DNA from: Pseudomonas sp. ML2-2023-3
GTDB taxonomy: Bacteria > Pseudomonadota > Gammaproteobacteria > Pseudomonadales > Pseudomonadaceae
Assembly (NCBI RefSeq): GCF_037055275.1
Contig: NZ_CP146343.1
Coordinates: 3,134,501 to 3,198,500, forward strand
DNA: 64,000 nucleotides
Direction of reading: 5' to 3'
A model generated the notes under the pieces. That model saw nothing but the letters and a program-made list of their open reading frames with translations. It made no database searches and was not told the DNA's origin. Made by a program: the position numbers and the translations under genes. This document shows, piece by piece, positions 44,669-52,121 of this stretch (position 1 is the first letter of the stretch; each line of letters opens with the position of its first letter).

Positions 44669-44685
44669 GAGCGCCTTGGGCGCTC
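44669..44685. repeat. GAGCGCC/GGGCGCTC hairpin after the acetyltransferase gene
   Basis: Short GC palindrome 11 bases beyond the 3' end of the minus-strand gene at 44696. A near copy with a similar CACAGA/GACAGA flank is at 61115-61133. No T-run on the minus strand, so it is not a classical terminator. Confidence 0.45.
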
Positions 44686-44695
44686 GCACAGATAC

Positions 44696-45193
44696 TCAGA
44701 CAGCCATGACCATCTCATGCCAGGCCATGCCGCCATGTTCGGAGGGGGATGGCTGAACGTACTGATAACCCAGCCGGGTGTAGAGCCCGACGTGCTGTTC
44801 TTTGCACATCAGGTGGATGGTTTTTTTTCCGAGGCTGCGCATCTGCTCGACAAACTCGTGCATCAGCAGCGTTGAAAAGCCCTTGCCCTGATGTTCAGGG
44901 GACACCACCACGGACATGATCACCACATTGGGCGCCGCTGGGTCGTGCCCGATCAGTTCCTTGAAGGCCTCATCCGACATGACCACGTCGTGGGCACAGC
45001 CGCTATTGATGAAACCCACCACCTGGCTGGCCTGCTCAAGGATCAGAAACCCCTGGGGATACTGGGCGATCCGTGTACGAATCTTTTCCAGAGTGGCGGC
45101 TTCATCGCCTTCATAGGCTGAAATTTCGATCTGGTAGCAGCGCTCCGCGTCCTGTGGGGTCGCGTGTCTGAATAGGGGGGGTGGTAGAACCAT
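44696..45193 (-). CDS. GNAT-family N-acetyltransferase
   Basis: A 165-residue acetyltransferase of the arylalkylamine (AANAT-like) type. The acetyl-CoA site is visible in VIMSVVVSPEHQGKGFSTLLMHEF (motif A, Q-x-x-G-x-G/S as HQGKGFS). The C-terminal GLYTRLGYQYV is motif B. The acceptor is unknown. It lies 160 bases upstream of the RpiR gene on the same strand, with a promoter-like AT-rich gap between, so it is probably independent. Confidence 0.85.
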   Translation of the reverse strand: MVLPPPLFRHATPQDAERCYQIEISAYEGDEAATLEKIRTRIAQYPQGFLILEQASQVVGFINSGCAHDVVMSDEAFKELIGHDPAAPNVVIMSVVVSPEHQGKGFSTLLMHEFVEQMRSLGKKTIHLMCKEQHVGLYTRLGYQYVQPSPSEHGGMAWHEMVMAV

Positions 45194-45456
45194 GGGCTGC
45201 TCTCTGGGGATGGGGTGAGTTTTGGAGGGGGTGTTCAGCCAGCTATCAGGCGACCGGGCTTGCTGAGATTGGATAGTTACCGTTGGTGCTCGCTTGGCAT
45301 TGGCCCAGTTTACGAACTCCCTTCACTAAAAGCTGTGTGTTTATTTCAGGCGCGGATTCCGCGATCTGACGTGGGTGTGTGGCTGCGACACAGAATGTCG
45401 CATGCCTGATGGAGGATGTGTCCCAACGCCACAATCAATGTGCCCGGAGTGTCCTC

Positions 45457-45600
45457 ATGAAAGAATTAGTCTGTTTTGCAATCGGTGTAGTAGTTGGCGT
45501 CGTGATGATGAAAAAAAGCCAGGCAATCAACGAGTTGAAGAAGGAGCTGGATCGGGAAAAATGTCGTAACAGCACAGCTTTCAGTGCCGGTCAGACATGA
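45457..45600 (+). CDS. Small single-span membrane protein, 47 residues
   Basis: MKELVCFAIGVVVGVVMMKK forms one hydrophobic span ending in lysines. It is followed by a charged helix (INELKKELDREKCRN) and a short tail. A GGAG site precedes the ATG. I recognise no family. It ends about 20 bases before an inverted repeat (45620-45653) and 128 bases before the WYL regulator gene, on the same strand, so it may be the first member of that locus or stand alone. Confidence 0.5.
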   Translation: MKELVCFAIGVVVGVVMMKKSQAINELKKELDREKCRNSTAFSAGQT

Positions 45601-45619
45601 GGCAGCAGGCAATCAAAAA

Positions 45620-45653
45620 TGGCTTTTTAATATCATATAGTGCTAAAAAGCCA
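45620..45653. promoter_or_regulatory. Inverted repeat TGGCTTTTTA / TAAAAAGCCA
   Basis: Perfect 10-base arms at 45620-45629 and 45644-45653 with a 14-base AT-rich loop, between the small membrane protein and the WYL gene. It could act as a terminator for the first or as an operator/promoter for the second. Confidence 0.5.
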
Positions 45654-45663
45654 CTATTGGAAT

Positions 45664-45691
45664 GTTCGCCAGCGGCTTGATGCTGGCGAAC
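45664..45691. promoter_or_regulatory. Inverted repeat GTTCGCCAGC / GCTGGCGAAC
   Basis: Perfect 10-base arms at 45664-45673 and 45682-45691 with an 8-base loop. It ends 36 bases before the WYL start codon. Either a leader RNA hairpin or the dyad recognised by the WYL protein in autoregulation. Confidence 0.5.
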
Positions 45692-45727
45692 CATCAAGAT
45701 CAAGGCCGATACGAGTTAACTGCCCTC

Positions 45728-46777
45728 ATGTCAGATCCCAAAGACCGGTTGTTCAGACACCTGGCCCTTTTGCGCCACATCCCTCGTGCGCCCAAAAGCA
45801 TTTCGACGAGTGAGCTGCAAAAAAAGCTCAAAGCTGAAGAGTTCAACATTGATTCGCGGACCTTGCAGCGTGACCTGAGTGGCCGCCTTGCGCTGGATTT
45901 CCCTTTGCTGTGTGACGAGAGTCGGCGCCCTTATCTGTGGAGCTTCCCGAAAGACACTCCGCGTTTTGATTTCCCCGCGCTGGATACGCCAACTGCCTTG
46001 GCTTTTGCACTCGCGCAAAGCCATCTGGGCAAGTTGCTGCCACCGAGTGTGCTTGAGCTATTGGCCCCCCATTTCGACCTGGCGCAGAGGCAGCTTCAGG
46101 GGCTGGAGCACAATAAATTGGTGCACTGGCTCAACTGTGTACGTGCCGTGCCCAACGGCAAGGCACTGCAGCCTGCTGAAGTGCAAGCGAGTATCTGGTC
46201 TCCGGTGGCCACCGCATTGCTGGAAGCGCGCCAACTGGAGATGGTCTACCTGAGTCGCAGCAAAGGTGAGAACAAGAACCTACGCGTTCATCCAGCAGGG
46301 ATGGTTTCGCGCCATTGCGTGAGCTATCTGATTGGTACTGTTGAAGGTTATTCGGATTATCGCCAGTTCGCCCTGCATCGAATCAAGCATGCAGTCTGTC
46401 TGGATGCGCCAGTCCGCGAGCAGGCCGATTTCGATATAGATCAGTACGTCCATAGCGGGGGGTTCAACAATCCTGGCCCCGTCGAGTTCGTGGATCTGGT
46501 TGCTGATGTCTCGCCTCAAATTGCCTGGCTCTTGAGCGAAACGCCCCTCGGGTCGCAACAGACACTGAAACAATTGCCAGACAGTGACTGGCAACGCCTG
46601 AATGCCCGCGTGCCAAGCGACCAGGAGACACTCTGGTGGGTATTTGGTGTGGGAGAGAGCCTGAGGCTGTATGAACCGCAAGGCTGGGTGGATGAAATCC
46701 TGGTCAGATTTAACAAAATCCAAGGGTTGTACACACGACCCAAACTGCATTGCGCAAATGCCTGCGAGGAGGCTTGA
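45728..46777 (+). CDS. WYL-domain transcriptional regulator
   Basis: A 349-residue regulator. A DeoR-like winged helix (about 10-65) contains ISTSELQKKLKAEEFNIDSRTLQRDL. The WYL domain (about 145-220) contains EARQLEMVYLSRSKGENKNLRVHPAGMVSRHCVSYLIGTVEGY, with SYL at the namesake position. A C-terminal WCX extension (about 255-335) ends VRFNKIQGLY. WYL proteins bind nucleic-acid or nucleotide ligands and often sit beside phage-defence genes. The stop lies one base before the ATG of the next gene, so it is the first gene of the operon. Two inverted repeats precede it. Confidence 0.87.
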   Translation: MSDPKDRLFRHLALLRHIPRAPKSISTSELQKKLKAEEFNIDSRTLQRDLSGRLALDFPLLCDESRRPYLWSFPKDTPRFDFPALDTPTALAFALAQSHLGKLLPPSVLELLAPHFDLAQRQLQGLEHNKLVHWLNCVRAVPNGKALQPAEVQASIWSPVATALLEARQLEMVYLSRSKGENKNLRVHPAGMVSRHCVSYLIGTVEGYSDYRQFALHRIKHAVCLDAPVREQADFDIDQYVHSGGFNNPGPVEFVDLVADVSPQIAWLLSETPLGSQQTLKQLPDSDWQRLNARVPSDQETLWWVFGVGESLRLYEPQGWVDEILVRFNKIQGLYTRPKLHCANACEEA

Positions 46778-46778
46778 T

Positions 46779-48335
46779 ATGTTCGACGACCAGGACAGCC
46801 CTGAAAAAAGCAACAGAGATGAAATTGCACGAGATGGCATCAACACGACAATCTCGCTTTCTACCAGTGAGGTTGTCAGCCGTTTCGGCAGTGCTAACGC
46901 TGAATACCTCAAAGGTTACAGTGGCGTTGATAACGAAACTCAGCAGAAGTTTGCCAAGGGCCTGGCGGGTATTGCCAAGCACAAGGTCAATGCCGACCCC
47001 AGGTATGCCGAGCAAAACATCAAGCAGCAGGCAGGCTACAGCGCCGAAGTTGCGGCGACGAGTCGCGACAATGCTGAATCCATTATCAACGGCTCAAAAA
47101 TCCGTGTTTCACGCAGTGACGACTTGCCGGAGTACGGCAAGAATCACACTGTTGTGGATCGGGTACAGCTTCTGGATGGGGAAATCATTCAGGGCACACA
47201 AACACAGATGAAATTTGTCGGTAAGCGCGACGAGTTGTTCGCCAAAATTGCAAAGGAGGATGGAGAGTTCACTCGCTATCGCGGTGTGACGCTTGAGCTG
47301 CCTTCTGAACAATACGTGGGTGCTGAGTCGTTTTGTCGTGACAAGGCCCAGCAACTGCGGGATCAGGCTGCCAAGGTCGAGCAACTGGGCAAAGACAATG
47401 TTGCCAAAAAGCTGCGCCACGAAGCAGACAATTATGAGCAGCTTGCGGATCACCTGAGTGACAGTGGCCTGACCACAGATCAGGCAATTTTTTACCGTAC
47501 ACACCCGAAGATGGCGACGGCGATGGACATTGCTCGCACCAGCCATCGTGCCGGGCTGCAGGGCGCCCAATACGGAGCGGCAATTGGCGGCAGCATTTCG
47601 CTGCTGCAAAACCTGTTGGCGACTGCGCAGGGCCAGAAAGAGATGGGTGAGGCGGCCCAGAACGTGGCCGTAGATACGCTCAAGGCAGGGGCGCTTGGTT
47701 ATGGCACGGCGTTTGTCGGGGCAGCGATCAAAGGCAGCCTTCAGCAGTCGGGCAACTCTACGCTGCGCTCGCTCGCGGGTACCTCGGCTCCAGCCCTGGC
47801 GGTCAATATCTGTTTGTCTCTGGCCAGTTCCATCAACCGCTATGTCTGCGGCGAGATCAGCGAGGCGCAATTGCTGAGCGAAGTGGGCGAGAAGGGGGCA
47901 GGCATGCTCTCCAGCAGCATGATGGCCGCTCTTGGGCAATTGGCCATTCCTGTGCCCTTTGTCGGTGCTGCTATTGGGGCAATGATCGGCTACACCCTGT
48001 CATCGCTGTTTTACCAAAGTGCATTGGACGCTGCGCGTGGCGCAGAGCTTTCCCGTGAGCAGTTGGCACGCACCCGATTCATTGAAGCCGCAGCCCGTGA
48101 CCGTATCGCTCAAGAGCAAGCACAACTGGATGATTTTACCCGCCGTGAAATCCCCCAACTGCAGCGAGAAACCCTGCATCTGTTTTCTATTGTGAATGCG
48201 CCGGGAGCCAACAGTGCTGATTGTTTTGCAGCGGCTATCAATCAATACGCCACCTTGCTGGGTAAACAATTGCAGTTCCATTCAATCGATGAGTTCAACG
48301 ATTTCATGAGCAGTGACAGTCCGCTGTCGCTGTGA
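46779..48335 (+). CDS. Unassigned 518-residue protein with glycine-rich hydrophobic hairpins
   Basis: I do not recognise this protein. Residues 1-180 are polar. Residues 183-230 look like a charged coiled coil (FCRDKAQQLRDQAAKVEQLG, KKLRHEADNYEQLADHL). Three Gly/Ala-rich hydrophobic blocks follow at about 258-282, 301-320 (KAGALGYGTAFVGAAIKG) and 374-411 (LAIPVPFVGAAIGAMIGYTL). A helical tail of about 100 residues closes it. There is no signal peptide. The layout resembles a protein that inserts a glycine-zipper hairpin into a membrane, as pore-formers or membrane remodellers do. A GAGGAGG site overlaps the end of the WYL gene. Function unknown. Confidence 0.85.
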   Translation: MFDDQDSPEKSNRDEIARDGINTTISLSTSEVVSRFGSANAEYLKGYSGVDNETQQKFAKGLAGIAKHKVNADPRYAEQNIKQQAGYSAEVAATSRDNAESIINGSKIRVSRSDDLPEYGKNHTVVDRVQLLDGEIIQGTQTQMKFVGKRDELFAKIAKEDGEFTRYRGVTLELPSEQYVGAESFCRDKAQQLRDQAAKVEQLGKDNVAKKLRHEADNYEQLADHLSDSGLTTDQAIFYRTHPKMATAMDIARTSHRAGLQGAQYGAAIGGSISLLQNLLATAQGQKEMGEAAQNVAVDTLKAGALGYGTAFVGAAIKGSLQQSGNSTLRSLAGTSAPALAVNICLSLASSINRYVCGEISEAQLLSEVGEKGAGMLSSSMMAALGQLAIPVPFVGAAIGAMIGYTLSSLFYQSALDAARGAELSREQLARTRFIEAAARDRIAQEQAQLDDFTRREIPQLQRETLHLFSIVNAPGANSADCFAAAINQYATLLGKQLQFHSIDEFNDFMSSDSPLSL

Positions 48336-48383
48336 TTTTTCAGTTTGCCTCGATGCTCAAAAACATAAAAGGACGATACGTTC

Positions 48384-49007
48384 ATGCTAATCAAGCTCCT
48401 GTCCGCTGCGGACAAACACCATCTGGTTGCCCTGGCGAAACTGATGGCTTTAGCCGACAAACCACTGCTCTGGGATGGGCAAACACCTGATGAGTTCACC
48501 GTTAATACCAACTTAAACAACTTGTCCATTCAAAAGGGTGAGTCGGAAGTTGAAATTATCAGGGAGCTGGAACGCTCAGCCGGCGATCCTCCGACGATAT
48601 CGGCCACGGTCTCTTCGTCCATGTTTACGTCCATGTTTTCATCTTCATCTGGAACGTCGACAGTGCCATCGTCCGTGGATGTTGAATCACGGCTTATTGA
48701 TGTTCTGAAATCGTTTCCGCTGATCAAAATCAAAAGACCAGAAGGCCGTGTGCAAGCCGCGATTGTGGTGCTGAAAGAGTTGCTCAAGGACAAGAAGTTC
48801 GAGCTGCCGGCAACGCCGAAGGTCGTGTTGTTCGAGTTGCTGTTGATTGCTTTGCGCGATGGGAATATCTCCAATATCGAGTGGGCTCTGCTCAAGGAGT
48901 TTCAGCAACACCACCAACTGGATGACTTCATTTTCGATGATTTGCTGGAGCGTGCCGAGACGCTCAACCGGGAAGTCAACAAAACCATTTCCATTATTCT
49001 TGAGTAA
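48384..49007 (+). CDS. TerB-like protein, 207 residues
   Basis: The last 65 residues (FELLLIALRDGNISNIEWAL, LKEFQQHHQLDDFIFDDLLERAETL) look like the TerB helical fold, where an acidic D-G-x-I-S turn recurs. The first 35 residues (LSAADKHHLVALAKLMALADKPLLWDG) could be a first helical pair of the same fold. Between them lies a Ser/Thr-rich, low-complexity linker at about 70-95. TerB domains occur in tellurite-resistance and membrane-stress complexes. The gene follows the 518-residue protein by 48 bases and precedes the next gene by 11, so all three are one operon. Confidence 0.75.
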   Translation: MLIKLLSAADKHHLVALAKLMALADKPLLWDGQTPDEFTVNTNLNNLSIQKGESEVEIIRELERSAGDPPTISATVSSSMFTSMFSSSSGTSTVPSSVDVESRLIDVLKSFPLIKIKRPEGRVQAAIVVLKELLKDKKFELPATPKVVLFELLLIALRDGNISNIEWALLKEFQQHHQLDDFIFDDLLERAETLNREVNKTISIILE

Positions 49008-49018
49008 GGAGCAAGACC

Positions 49019-50047
49019 ATGCCTATCCCCTTGATTATTGGTGGTGTTGCCGCCGCTGCCGCGTTGTATGGTGCAACCAAAGGCGTGAGTGGTGCGATGG
49101 ACCACAGTAACGCCAAAGACGTCAATAATGACGCCGCTGCTCTGGTCAATTCAGCCAATCAGAAAGTTGAAAAACAGCGTCAGGCTACCAACACTACGCT
49201 GGAAGATTATGGTCAGCGCAAATTACGTGCTTTCAACGGTGTGATTGTCGAGTTCATTGAAACATTCGAGCGTCTGAAAAACGTCGAACTGTCCCAGAAC
49301 CCTGAACTGGACAAACTCACGGCAGGGGATTTTTCCAACAAGGCGCTTGCCGGTTTGCGTCAAGATTATCAAGCGCTCAAAGACGCCGGTCTTGGATTGG
49401 GGACAGGAGTGGGTGGCGGTGCCGCACTGGCGTTTGGCGCCTATAACGGCACGATGCTGTTGGCGACCGCCAGCACGGGTACAGCCATCTCATCGCTCAG
49501 CGGCGTTGCAGCCACCAACGCCACATTGGCCTGGCTGGGTGGTGGCTCCCTGGCTGCCGGTGGATGGGGTATGGCAGGGGGCATGATGGTACTGGGCGGT
49601 ATCGTCGCCGGTCCTGCACTGGCAATTTTTGGTCATGTACTGGGCAACAAGGGTGAAGAAGCCCTTAACATCGCCAATAGCAATATGGAACAGGCCGTAA
49701 CCCTCCGTGATCAAGCCGACTTGATGGCAGGTAAACTGCGAGCGATCGAGCAAGTTACTTCACTGGCGAACAGCACTTTCTCGACGACCAGTTCACAGCT
49801 GCGTCGCAGCGTGGGTGAATTGAAGAAAGTGATCGACAACCACGGTGTTGATTACCCGACATTCTCGGTTGAAAGCAAGGGCGTGGTGTTCCGCTCGGTC
49901 AAGCTGGTACAACTGCTCAAAGCCATGATCGATACTGCGATTCTGGATAAAGACGGCAATTTGATCCTGGCCACGCAAAAGCGCATCGAAGACGTTGCAG
50001 CCGTTGCCAGTGGACAAAAAGAAACCCTGGATACACCGGCCGCATGA
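49019..50047 (+). CDS. Unassigned 342-residue glycine-zipper membrane protein
   Basis: It starts with a hydrophobic stretch (IIGGVAAAAALYGATKG). A helical region follows (ANQKVEKQRQATNTTLEDYG). A long Gly/Ala-rich hydrophobic centre spans about 115-200, including GLGLGTGVGGGAALAFGAYN and LAWLGGGSLAAGGWGMAGGM, then VLGGIVAGPALAIFG. The C-terminal 140 residues are helical and polar. It looks like a two-helix glycine-zipper hairpin held between soluble coiled coils. Ribosome site AAGGAGC precedes the ATG. No enzyme motif. Last gene of the WYL operon; function unknown. Confidence 0.82.
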   Translation: MPIPLIIGGVAAAAALYGATKGVSGAMDHSNAKDVNNDAAALVNSANQKVEKQRQATNTTLEDYGQRKLRAFNGVIVEFIETFERLKNVELSQNPELDKLTAGDFSNKALAGLRQDYQALKDAGLGLGTGVGGGAALAFGAYNGTMLLATASTGTAISSLSGVAATNATLAWLGGGSLAAGGWGMAGGMMVLGGIVAGPALAIFGHVLGNKGEEALNIANSNMEQAVTLRDQADLMAGKLRAIEQVTSLANSTFSTTSSQLRRSVGELKKVIDNHGVDYPTFSVESKGVVFRSVKLVQLLKAMIDTAILDKDGNLILATQKRIEDVAAVASGQKETLDTPAA

Positions 50048-50143
50048 CAAGCAGTTGCCCGCGCACTGTGCGGGCAACTGTGCAAAGGCCAACAGGTTTG
50101 GGGCCATCCTGCGCGATGAAACTTCACAACCAAGAGTCTGCCC

Positions 50144-50449
50144 ATGTCCACTTCAGTCTTCCCTTGTACCCAATGCGGTTTGTGCTGCCAGCATGTGCAC
50201 ATGGCCGCTGAAACCCGGTTTCTGGATCGGGGCGACGGTACATGCAGGCATTACGATGCCGGGCGCAAGGGCTGCAGCATTTACAACGAACGCCCGGACA
50301 TTTGCCGTGTGGACCTGCAATACGCGATCCATTACGCCAAACAGTTTACCTGGGAGTCTTTTGTTGAAATGAACCTGCACGTGTGTGGTGTTCTACAGGC
50401 GAAAGAGGAGCAGGCGGCTCTGCAGCGCATTAAAGTACGGTCTGTTTAG
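50144..50449 (+). CDS. YkgJ-family cysteine-cluster protein
   Basis: A 101-residue protein with CTQCGLCC at the N-terminus and further cysteines (CRHYD, GCSIYNERPDICR, and HVCG). This is the CxxCxxCC pattern of the YkgJ family, thought to bind zinc or an iron-sulfur cluster. It is 97 bases after the glycine-zipper gene on the same strand. Whether it belongs to that operon is unclear, since YkgJ genes also occur alone. Confidence 0.82.
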   Translation: MSTSVFPCTQCGLCCQHVHMAAETRFLDRGDGTCRHYDAGRKGCSIYNERPDICRVDLQYAIHYAKQFTWESFVEMNLHVCGVLQAKEEQAALQRIKVRSV

Positions 50450-50653
50450 GGCTAGCCATTTCTGGCCCTGTACTCCCGGCAGGGAGCACAAGTATTTGGG
50501 GTGATGCACAGTACAACTCAAGTTCTGCTAGCGCCGCGTGCAAGACTTAAAGATTTGGCTGCGAGTACTGGAGCCCGCAGTCTCCCCCCCCCCGAAAGCC
50601 ATTCCAACCAATGGAAATTCCCGGCTATCGGGGGTGAAACCTGTCGCGGTGGA

Positions 50654-51844
50654 CTACACCAGTACGCCAATCACCGGCACGATCAGCAAGGTGCTGATTG
50701 CCATCGACAAGACATTGCCGATATAGGAGTGCATGTAACCGGGCACCCGCCGGGCGATGGCGCACGCCAGGGGCGGAGCGATCAAGGCGCCGAGCACTGC
50801 GCTGGCAATCATCACCATCGGGCTGGCGCCGTAGGTGAGCACCGCCGCAGGCACAACGGAAACCAGCGGCACGTACGTGGGATACCAGCCACGTTTTCGC
50901 CATTCCCCACGCCACACAATGACGCCCACCAATGAGGTCAGCGCCTGCGCAGCGACCATCTGCAACAGCACGCCTGAACCATAGGCGGGGCTGAGCGGGT
51001 TCAAGGTGAAGGCCAGTAAAACCCCCGCCAGCATGCCCAGGCTGGCCCACTCGTTGCCATAAAACGGCGCCTCTGAAAAATCAGCCAGCACACGGCGTGC
51101 TATCCAGACCACTCCGTAGTCCGGCGTATTGGCGGGCGTTGCAGGCGCAGTTGGCGGTTTTTGCTCGTGACGGGGTGTCACCAGCGCTGGCAGCGCCCGG
51201 CACAGGCCAAAGGCAATCACGCTCCCCAGTGCCATGCCCAGCACATTGCCGATGACCACGGGCAAGCCCAAGGGCAGGCACACGTAGTTGACGATCAACA
51301 GGCACGATGGCGTGACGAGCAGGGCGCCGAGGATTGCTCCGTTGAGGGTGACTTTCCAGCCGCCGCCAAACAGCAGCACCATCGCTGCCGGCAAAGACAC
51401 AAAGGCGGCGAAGGTGGGCTGCCAGGTGTCAGCCGTCAGAGTCCAGCCCCACAGCGCATTGCTGAGCAACAACCCCAGCAATGAACTGGTCACCAGCCAC
51501 GGCCATAAGCCGGTGCCATAGCTGATGCTGAACCCTTGCCAGGTTTGGGCGTAGCGACTGGCCCAGTACCCCAGGGCGCCACCCAGCAACAAGCCCAGCG
51601 AGGCCAGTTCGTGTTTGTAAAACGCGACTTCGCTGATATCGCCCAACACCCAGCGCAGCCAGGCCAGGGGGGAGGGCATGCTCGACATCATGTCGCTGTA
51701 GGCGGGCCAATACACCGTGCCAGCGCTGGAGTACGTCACGGCCACCCAGGCCGTCACTGCGCCAACCATCAGCACGGTGCCGACCAGCAGGATCAGAAAA
51801 CGGGCAGCGGGCCCGCGGGTTTCTCTGTCGGAAAAGATCTGCAT
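50654..51844 (-). CDS. Polytopic membrane protein with internal duplication
   Basis: A 396-residue protein with many hydrophobic helices. Its two halves are related: LRWVLGDISEVAFYKHELASLGLLLGGALG in the first and ARRVLADFSEAPFYGNEWASLGMLAGVLLA in the second. Each continues into PAAMVLLFGGG or PAAVLTYGASP and then an IGNVLGMALG or IGNVLSMAIS block. This suggests a transporter with two inverted or parallel repeats. I do not recognise the family. It starts 14 bases after the stop of a nitrilase-superfamily remnant, so it was once the second gene of an operon with that hydrolase. The upstream in-frame extension to 51910 lies inside the remnant. Confidence 0.72.
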   Translation of the reverse strand: MQIFSDRETRGPAARFLILLVGTVLMVGAVTAWVAVTYSSAGTVYWPAYSDMMSSMPSPLAWLRWVLGDISEVAFYKHELASLGLLLGGALGYWASRYAQTWQGFSISYGTGLWPWLVTSSLLGLLLSNALWGWTLTADTWQPTFAAFVSLPAAMVLLFGGGWKVTLNGAILGALLVTPSCLLIVNYVCLPLGLPVVIGNVLGMALGSVIAFGLCRALPALVTPRHEQKPPTAPATPANTPDYGVVWIARRVLADFSEAPFYGNEWASLGMLAGVLLAFTLNPLSPAYGSGVLLQMVAAQALTSLVGVIVWRGEWRKRGWYPTYVPLVSVVPAAVLTYGASPMVMIASAVLGALIAPPLACAIARRVPGYMHSYIGNVLSMAISTLLIVPVIGVLV

Positions 51845-51857
51845 GATGTTCACCCGC

Positions 51858-52121
51858 TCAACGCGGCAAGCGCGGGTGATGGCAATAGCCGAGCAGCTCG
51901 TCATACACATCGGTACGACGGTCGCGTAGCAGGTCGTTCAGATTGTTCCAGATCGGTGCGCTGCGGGCGGTCGAGAGGTCGATGTCAGCGTAGAGAATGG
52001 TCTGCTCGTCGGCCGATGCAATTTTGCCGATGGGCCAGCCATTGGTTCCGGCAATCAGCGAACAGCCCAGGTAGCGCGCATCCTGTTCCTTGCCAATGCG
52101 GTCGGCCGCGGCAATAAACAG
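51858..52121 (-). pseudogene. 3' remnant of a nitrilase-superfamily (carbon-nitrogen hydrolase) gene
   Basis: The minus strand encodes the C-terminal 87 or so residues of a carbon-nitrogen hydrolase. It contains FIAAADRIGKEQDARYLGCS, LIAGTNGWPIGKIASADEQT and LYADIDLSTARSAPIWNNLN, then a stop at 51858-51860. The catalytic Glu-Lys-Cys part is missing. Upstream, from 52119, the sequence becomes that of the duplicated lipoprotein gene (identity with 53180 onward). No start codon is available, so the gene is dead. Its former operon partner is the membrane protein that follows. Confidence 0.82.

Noticed and set aside
45246..45434. Short minus-strand frame between the acetyltransferase and small membrane protein genes
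   Set aside because: No ribosome site and no hydrophobic or domain pattern; the overlapping plus frames are equally unconvincing.
50571..50600. Run of eight or more Cs between the YkgJ gene and the membrane protein gene
   Set aside because: Could suggest phase variation, but it lies between two gene ends, not in a promoter or coding region, so no functional claim is made.
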